From assembly GCA_014656175.1 (NCBI GenBank), contig BNBX01000001.1, positions 310,001 through 374,000 on the forward strand: 64,000 nt of DNA. The letters run 5' to 3'. Positions within the stretch are counted from its first letter, which is position 1. Each line of letters starts with the position of its first letter. Positions 59,859-64,000 of the stretch are shown in pieces. A program made the position numbers and the translations under genes. Below the pieces are notes generated by a model, which worked only from the letters and a program-made list of their open reading frames with translations, searched no databases and was not told the DNA's origin. This stretch comes from Streptomyces werraensis (GTDB lineage Bacteria > Actinomycetota > Actinomycetes > Streptomycetales > Streptomycetaceae).

Positions 59859-61808
59859 CTAGGGAGCCGCGGGGGGCAGGGGTGCGGTGCCGGAGGTGCC
59901 GTCGCCGGGCGTGCCGGTGGCGCCGTTGCCGGACTGCCGTGCGCCGCGGTGGAAGGCGCCGAACCGTGAACCGGCGTCGCGCGCACCGCGCCGGCCCGAC
60001 GTGTCGCCGGAGCGGGCGGCCGCCGACTGGCGCTGCTCACGCTCGCGTTCGGCCTCCGCCATGGTGCGGCCGGGGGCGCGGACCGGGAGGCCGTTCGGGG
60101 TGGTGCTCGCCGGCTGCCGGTGCCGTCCCTGGCCGGGGACCGAGGGCGCGCCGGACCGCTCGGTGCGGGCGGAGGGCTCGGAGGCGGAGGGCAGCGAGGC
60201 GGCCGCGGGGCGGGCCCCGGCAGCGTTGTCATGGTCGCCGTGGGAGCCGCGAACGGGCAGGGCGTCGGCGTCGCGGGAGCTGCGGCTGGGCAGCGCGTCC
60301 GCGTCGCTCCGGGAGCCGGCGGAGGGCAGGGCGTCCGTGTCCCGGGCGGGGAGCGAGGACGCGCGGGACGCCGACGGGGACTGCACGGGCACGCCCCTGG
60401 CGGCGCCGCCGCGTCCGGCCAGGGACTCGCCCCGCCCGGATGTCTCGTGCGGGGCCGGCTCGCGGTGCTGGGCGAGCAGGTGCAGGGGCAGCAGGACGAC
60501 GACGCCGGTGCCGCCGCGGGAGGACGGGCGGTAGTTGACGCTGATGCCGTACTTCGAGGCGAGCCGGCCGACGACGGCCAGGCCGAGCCGGGTGCCCTGG
60601 AGGGAGGCGAGGTCGGTGACGCGGCCGGTGACGGCCTCCTCGGCGCGCCGCATCGCCGCGTCGGCCATCTTCAGGCCGCTGTCCTCGATGGTGACGACGA
60701 TGCCGGCGCTGCGGTCCTCGACGTAGACGTGCACCTCGTCGATGGGCGGGGAGAAGTTCGCCGCGTTGTCCATCAGTTCGGCGAGCAGGTGCATGACGCC
60801 TTCGGCGGCGAACCCGGCGACCGCGGTACGGGTGGAGCAGTGCAGGCGCACCCGCTGGTAGGCGGCGATACGCCCGGCGGCGCCGCGCAGGATGCTCTCC
60901 ATCTTGATCGGCTTGTTCCAGGCCCGGCTGGATCGGCCGCCCATGAGCAGCGCGAGACGGTCGGTCATCAGGCCGAGCTGGGAGGTGCTGTGGTCGAGCT
61001 TGAGCAGGTCGCCGAAGACCTCCTCGCCGTGCCGCTCCTGCATCTCGCGCAGGTCCGCGAGCATCTGGACGGCCTTGGCCTGGACGCGGCTGAGCGCCTT
61101 GGCGGAGGCGGCCTGGGCGGCGGCGGCACGCCGCTCGCTGTGGGCGAGTTCCCGGATGAACGATTCCGCCGGGGCGCGCAGGGCGGGGTGGTGCGGCAGC
61201 TCGATCTCGGCGAGCACGGTGTCGGCGGAGCGGCCCTCGCGGAGCCGGCGGATCGCGGCCGGCATCGTCTCCCGTGCGAACCGGTCGTGTTCGGTCGCCG
61301 CCTGGTCGAGTTCGTCCCGGACCGCGCGGTACTCGTCCTCGAGCGTCAACACGCGCCGCACGTCCTCCTCGACGGTGGCGGCGAAGACGTGCGTGACGCG
61401 GGAGAGCTGCGGGTCGGAGGGCGGGGGCACGGCGGCCAGCACGTCGGCGGCGCTCGTGCCCTCACGGAGCCGCTCGGCCACGGCGGGCAGGGTGGCTCCG
61501 GCCAGGTGGGAGATCTCGGCGGAGCGGCGGGCGGCCTCGGCGCGCAGGCGGCTCACCTCGGACTCGCGCTCGGCGGCGGCGGCGCGGGCCTTCTGGACGA
61601 GGCGGTGGTCGACGAGGACGGCGACGGCCACGCACGCCCATCCGGCCAGCACCACGGCCAGGGTCCACGGGGCGGCGCCGGACGGCGCCAGGGCGAGCGC
61701 CGCGCCACCGGCGGCGGCGGTCACCACCAGCACGGCCGCCCGTGCGGCGAACGAGGTGCGCGGCGCCCCCGCCGGTGGGTGCTGGCTGGGAGAAGCAGGC
61801 ACTGGCAT
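59859..61808 (-). CDS. cvnA: Conservon sensor kinase-like protein CvnA
   Basis: This 649-residue protein has two membrane helices near residues 22-65 and a coiled linker. A histidine-kinase-like core follows: His273 in KLDHSTSQLG, N box LAELMDNAANFSPP near residue 345, and GLAVVGRLASKYGI near 412. From about residue 450 there is a long low-complexity tail rich in Ser, Arg, Asp and Pro with repeated DADALPS/DTDALPS units. It heads the conservon. The tail may bind partners. The GAGGGACC site precedes the ATG. Confidence 0.92.
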   Translation of the reverse strand: MPVPASPSQHPPAGAPRTSFAARAAVLVVTAAAGGAALALAPSGAAPWTLAVVLAGWACVAVAVLVDHRLVQKARAAAAERESEVSRLRAEAARRSAEISHLAGATLPAVAERLREGTSAADVLAAVPPPSDPQLSRVTHVFAATVEEDVRRVLTLEDEYRAVRDELDQAATEHDRFARETMPAAIRRLREGRSADTVLAEIELPHHPALRAPAESFIRELAHSERRAAAAQAASAKALSRVQAKAVQMLADLREMQERHGEEVFGDLLKLDHSTSQLGLMTDRLALLMGGRSSRAWNKPIKMESILRGAAGRIAAYQRVRLHCSTRTAVAGFAAEGVMHLLAELMDNAANFSPPIDEVHVYVEDRSAGIVVTIEDSGLKMADAAMRRAEEAVTGRVTDLASLQGTRLGLAVVGRLASKYGISVNYRPSSRGGTGVVVLLPLHLLAQHREPAPHETSGRGESLAGRGGAARGVPVQSPSASRASSLPARDTDALPSAGSRSDADALPSRSSRDADALPVRGSHGDHDNAAGARPAAASLPSASEPSARTERSGAPSVPGQGRHRQPASTTPNGLPVRAPGRTMAEAEREREQRQSAAARSGDTSGRRGARDAGSRFGAFHRGARQSGNGATGTPGDGTSGTAPLPPAAP

Positions 61809-62292
61809 GGAGCGGTCCCTCGGTCGGTGAGAGCAGGGGAAGGGGGCAGCCGCACGACGACGGCCGCGGGCCGGAGAGGGGATCCGCCGACAGAAGGCGA
61901 TCTTCCGACCACGTACTGCTCATGCTAATCACCCCGATGCGCGCGGAAGCCCCGCTTGCTGAACAGGGCGTCAGCAAAATGAGTTCGTCGTGAACCCATC
62001 GCTCGTACGTTCCGCTGTGGTAGCTGTGACGAGGCCGGACGAGCCGGGCCTGAGTGCGACAACGCGCCCGCCGCCCCTTCTGATGCATCGTCACATCTGC
62101 CTCACGGCACGCCTCTCACCGCTCCCCTCACTCACGTGAGGCATCGATTTTCGGTCAACTGCGTTTATGCCAGAGGTCTTTCACACCCGGCCACGGTGAC
62201 GGGGGCGCCATGAAGGTGAAGGATTCCCGCCACTCGTGAAGCTTCGGTGACGACGGCTCGCGCCGGGCTGCGTCAACCCCGGCCCGGCTCCG
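61809..62292. other. 484-base region upstream of the conservon
   Basis: No gene is visible. The AT-richer part from about 61920 to 62200 should hold the conservon promoter. A perfect 10-bp palindrome CTCACGTGAG at 62131-62140 is a possible regulator site. The 3' end of the transaldolase transcript also lies here. Confidence 0.5.
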
Positions 62293-63429
62293 TCACGCCC
62301 GGTGAGCCGTGTGCCGCCCCGCGTCCACTGCCGCGTACAGGTCGCGCCACGCGGCCGTCAGTCCTTCGACGCTCTCGGCCTCCAGCTTCCTGGCGACCTC
62401 TTCACCGTCGACGCCGAGGCCCTCCAGTCGTCTCCAGACCTCCTCGGCCGCCTCGTGACGGCCCATCAGAGTGTCGCCGCACATGTCGAGCCGGCGGGCG
62501 GCCGCCTCCAGGGTGGGCAGGGTCATCAGGGTGATCGTGCCCCAGGTGACGAGCTGCTCGACATAGCGGGTGAGGGACGACGAGGGGTCGGTAGGTGTCG
62601 TGGCCGTCCACATCAGCCGCTGCGGGTGGCCCCCCGCGGTGGCCAGGGCCCGCCAGTCGGCGCCGCCGAACCAGTCGTCGTACATCCGGTAGAGGTGGCG
62701 GGCCCGTGCCACAGCGGCTTCGCCGCGCAGCGCCAGGGCGTCAGGGGTGCCCAGGTCCTCCAGCCGCGCGTCCACCTCGGCGTCCAACAGGCCCACGGGC
62801 AGGGAGACGACCGAGGCCAGCGCCGGCAGTCGCCGGCCGTCGGCCAGCGCGCGCCGGAGGCCCTCCGCGTAGGCGTCGAGGGCCTCCCGGTAGCGCGAGG
62901 CCGAGAAGACCGCGGTGACATGGACGGGGAAGCCCGCACCGACGCACTCCCTGATCGCGGCGATCCCCTCCGTGGTGGCCGGCAGCTTGACCATCGCGTT
63001 CGGCCGGTTCACGGCGCGCAGCGCCTGCTCCGCCTCCGCCACGGCCGACTCGACGTCGTGGGCGAGGCGCGGATCCAGGTCCATCGACACCAGGCCGTCC
63101 AGGCCCCGTGTGGCCTGGTACACCGGGCGGAGTTCGTCGCAGGCCCAGCGGACGTCGTACGCCGCCACCGCGCGCACCGCGTCGGCCGCGCAGATGTCGT
63201 CGGAGGCCAGGCCCGCGAGCTGCTCGCGGTAGGCGTCGTCGCTCTCGACCGCCGCCGCCAGCGCGGCCGGGTCGGACGTGGCGCCCCGGACGCCGGTGCG
63301 CGCGATGAGCCGGGTCAGGCATCCGGAGGCGAGGTGACCGCGGGTGAGTCCGTCCAGCCAGGGCGAGACGCCCTCCGCGACCAGTTCGTCCAGCTCCAGC
63401 ACGCCCGGTTGCCTCAGCCGGTCCGACAT
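62293..63429 (-). CDS. tal: Transaldolase-like protein, probably a divergent paralogue
   Basis: This 378-residue TIM-barrel protein aligns with actinobacterial transaldolases: LARTGVRGATSDPAALAAAV, then the Schiff-base Lys in NAMVKLPATTEGI near residues 145-158, and VTAVFSASRYREALDAYAEG near 170-189. The usual C-terminal segment after the substrate loop has WTATTPTDPSSSLTRYVEQL in place of the common WASTSTKNP-type sequence. Transketolase and glucose-6-phosphate dehydrogenase genes, the usual partners, are absent, so this is probably a second transaldolase for a particular sugar phosphate. Confidence 0.85.
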   Translation of the reverse strand: MSDRLRQPGVLELDELVAEGVSPWLDGLTRGHLASGCLTRLIARTGVRGATSDPAALAAAVESDDAYREQLAGLASDDICAADAVRAVAAYDVRWACDELRPVYQATRGLDGLVSMDLDPRLAHDVESAVAEAEQALRAVNRPNAMVKLPATTEGIAAIRECVGAGFPVHVTAVFSASRYREALDAYAEGLRRALADGRRLPALASVVSLPVGLLDAEVDARLEDLGTPDALALRGEAAVARARHLYRMYDDWFGGADWRALATAGGHPQRLMWTATTPTDPSSSLTRYVEQLVTWGTITLMTLPTLEAAARRLDMCGDTLMGRHEAAEEVWRRLEGLGVDGEEVARKLEAESVEGLTAAWRDLYAAVDAGRHTAHRA

Positions 63430-63438
63430 GGCGGCTCG

Positions 63439-63594
63439 TCACTCCTTGCTAGTCCATGCGAGTTCAAGCGTCAACGTCAGGTTATTCGCATGCACCCGCG
63501 ATGAACTACGGGTGTCGTGCCACATTGGCGCAAAGTGGTTCCGACATCGACTTGATGAAGTAGCGGCTATTTGACGAAGTGCGTCGATCGCCAT
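63439..63594 (-). CDS. Possible 51-codon small ORF upstream of transaldolase
   Basis: The frame starts MAIDALRQIAATSSS and ends LTLELAWTSKE, with a stop 9 bases before the transaldolase ATG. An excellent GGGAGG site precedes its ATG. Against it, codon use is much less GC-rich in third positions than in neighbouring genes, and a promoter-like -35/-10 pair lies in its last third. I recognise no family. It is either a horizontally acquired or leader peptide gene, or a chance frame in a promoter region. Confidence 0.4.
   Translation of the reverse strand: MAIDALRQIAATSSSRCRNHFAPMWHDTRSSSRVHANNLTLTLELAWTSKE
63446..63474 (-). promoter_or_regulatory. Candidate vegetative promoter of the transaldolase gene
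   Basis: On the minus strand TTGACG (63474-63469) is followed after 17 bases by TAGCAA (63451-63446), 17 bases before the ATG. It lies inside the end of the small ORF at 63439-63594. Confidence 0.5.
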
Positions 63595-64000
63595 TGGGCC
63601 TCCCTTCGCTTTCGATACAGGATCGGAGCGAACAGCCGGCCCGAGGTCCGGCACGGCCACTCCGTCTGCCGAGGAGCACCGCATGCACGACCCACATCGC
63701 CGTCCTCGACGGCCCTGCACGGGTCTTGTCCGCACTCCGGACGCCGACCGGCACCGGGGTGCCCGCCACCTGGGCGAACGACCTGTTTTCTCCCGCCGCG
63801 CCCCGTCGCGGCTCCCCCGGGGCCGACGCTCGAACGGCCCTTCGGACCGGGACCGGGCCGCGCGCGGCCCCGTGCCGGCCGTGCCGGTTTCCCGGCCCGG
63901 CACGGGAACCGGAACCGGAGCCGGTTGAAGCGGAAAGCATCACCTCCGAGCCGGTAACGCATTTACGGGGCAGCTTCATTGCGTGCCCCGGCGTCCGGGC
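63595..64000. other. 406-base end of window, no recognisable gene
   Basis: No frame has natural codon bias together with a start signal. An inverted repeat CCGTGCCGG/CCGGCACGG (63879-63887 and 63897-63905) in a repetitive GGAACCGG-rich stretch may be a terminator for a gene to the right. Confidence 0.45.

Noticed and set aside
63571-63957. 128- to 157-codon frames at the right end on either strand
   Set aside because: Arg/Pro/Gly-rich in every frame, with no family features and no third-position bias.
1-64000. CRISPR array, insertion sequence, rRNA or integrase gene
   Set aside because: No regularly spaced repeats, transposase or integrase motifs, or rRNA sequence were seen anywhere in the window.

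Overview
The window is a chromosomal segment of a high-GC actinobacterium, almost certainly a Streptomyces. The coding sequences have very strong G/C bias in third positions, and there are many GTG starts, apparently leaderless mRNAs and GC-rich terminators without U-tracts. The gene content fits: a malR-malEFG cluster beside glnE, a second glutamine synthetase of the GlnA2 type, a conservon (cvn) operon with P450 genes, AfsR-like and F420-linked proteins.

Layout. 1-3.9 kb: maltose/maltodextrin ABC importer (malE, malF, start of malG) with divergent malR and TGCAAG operators. 4-9.2 kb: PAP2 membrane protein, glnE, a PNPOx-fold protein and a VOC protein. 9.4-11.2 kb: three-gene operon of small membrane/coiled proteins (holin-like, DUF3618), then a 31-residue membrane protein. 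11.5-13.1 kb: secreted pectate lyase with a palindromic operator. 13.4-16.7 kb: DinB-like protein and two less GC-rich orphan genes, one with an HExxH motif. 16.8-23.5 kb: glnA2, an NO-detoxification pair (flavohaemoglobin and NsrR), DUF3105/DUF305 pair, nadE. 23.6-30.3 kb: endonuclease-family membrane protein, MFS pump with TetR regulator and a 23-bp palindrome, panB, a DrrAB-type ABC exporter. 30.3-41.9 kb: large AfsR-like regulator, M50 protease, F420:NADPH oxidoreductase, map, PhzF-like protein, a secreted serine hydrolase, a lipoprotein, a primase/polymerase-like protein. 42-53.2 kb: GDPD, TetR, an Rsm22-like methyltransferase, a second serine hydrolase, Bcr/CflA-type MFS, an oxidoreductase with a CebR-like box, PhoD, SDR and aldo/keto reductase.

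53.2-55.3 kb holds the most unusual item. On the minus strand, in a gene-free interval, a circularly permuted tRNA fold can be drawn: T arm and 3' acceptor strand first, then a short loop, then 5' acceptor strand and D arm, with the anticodon-side stem extended into a longer helix. This is the architecture of bacterial tRNA-mimic Y RNAs (YrlA type). It lies just downstream of an uncharacterised 243-residue protein, next to a VapBC-like toxin-antitoxin pair. No Ro/TROVE gene is in the window.

55.7-63.6 kb: a P450 gene converging on a complete conservon (cvnA-B-C-D plus a CYP157-like P450), whose last four genes overlap. The CYP157-like protein has Trp in place of the Arg of the K-helix ExxR motif. 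A divergent transaldolase follows, with a possible 51-codon upstream ORF. Gene starts were chosen by ribosome-binding sites, family alignment from memory or -10 positions. No database search was possible.
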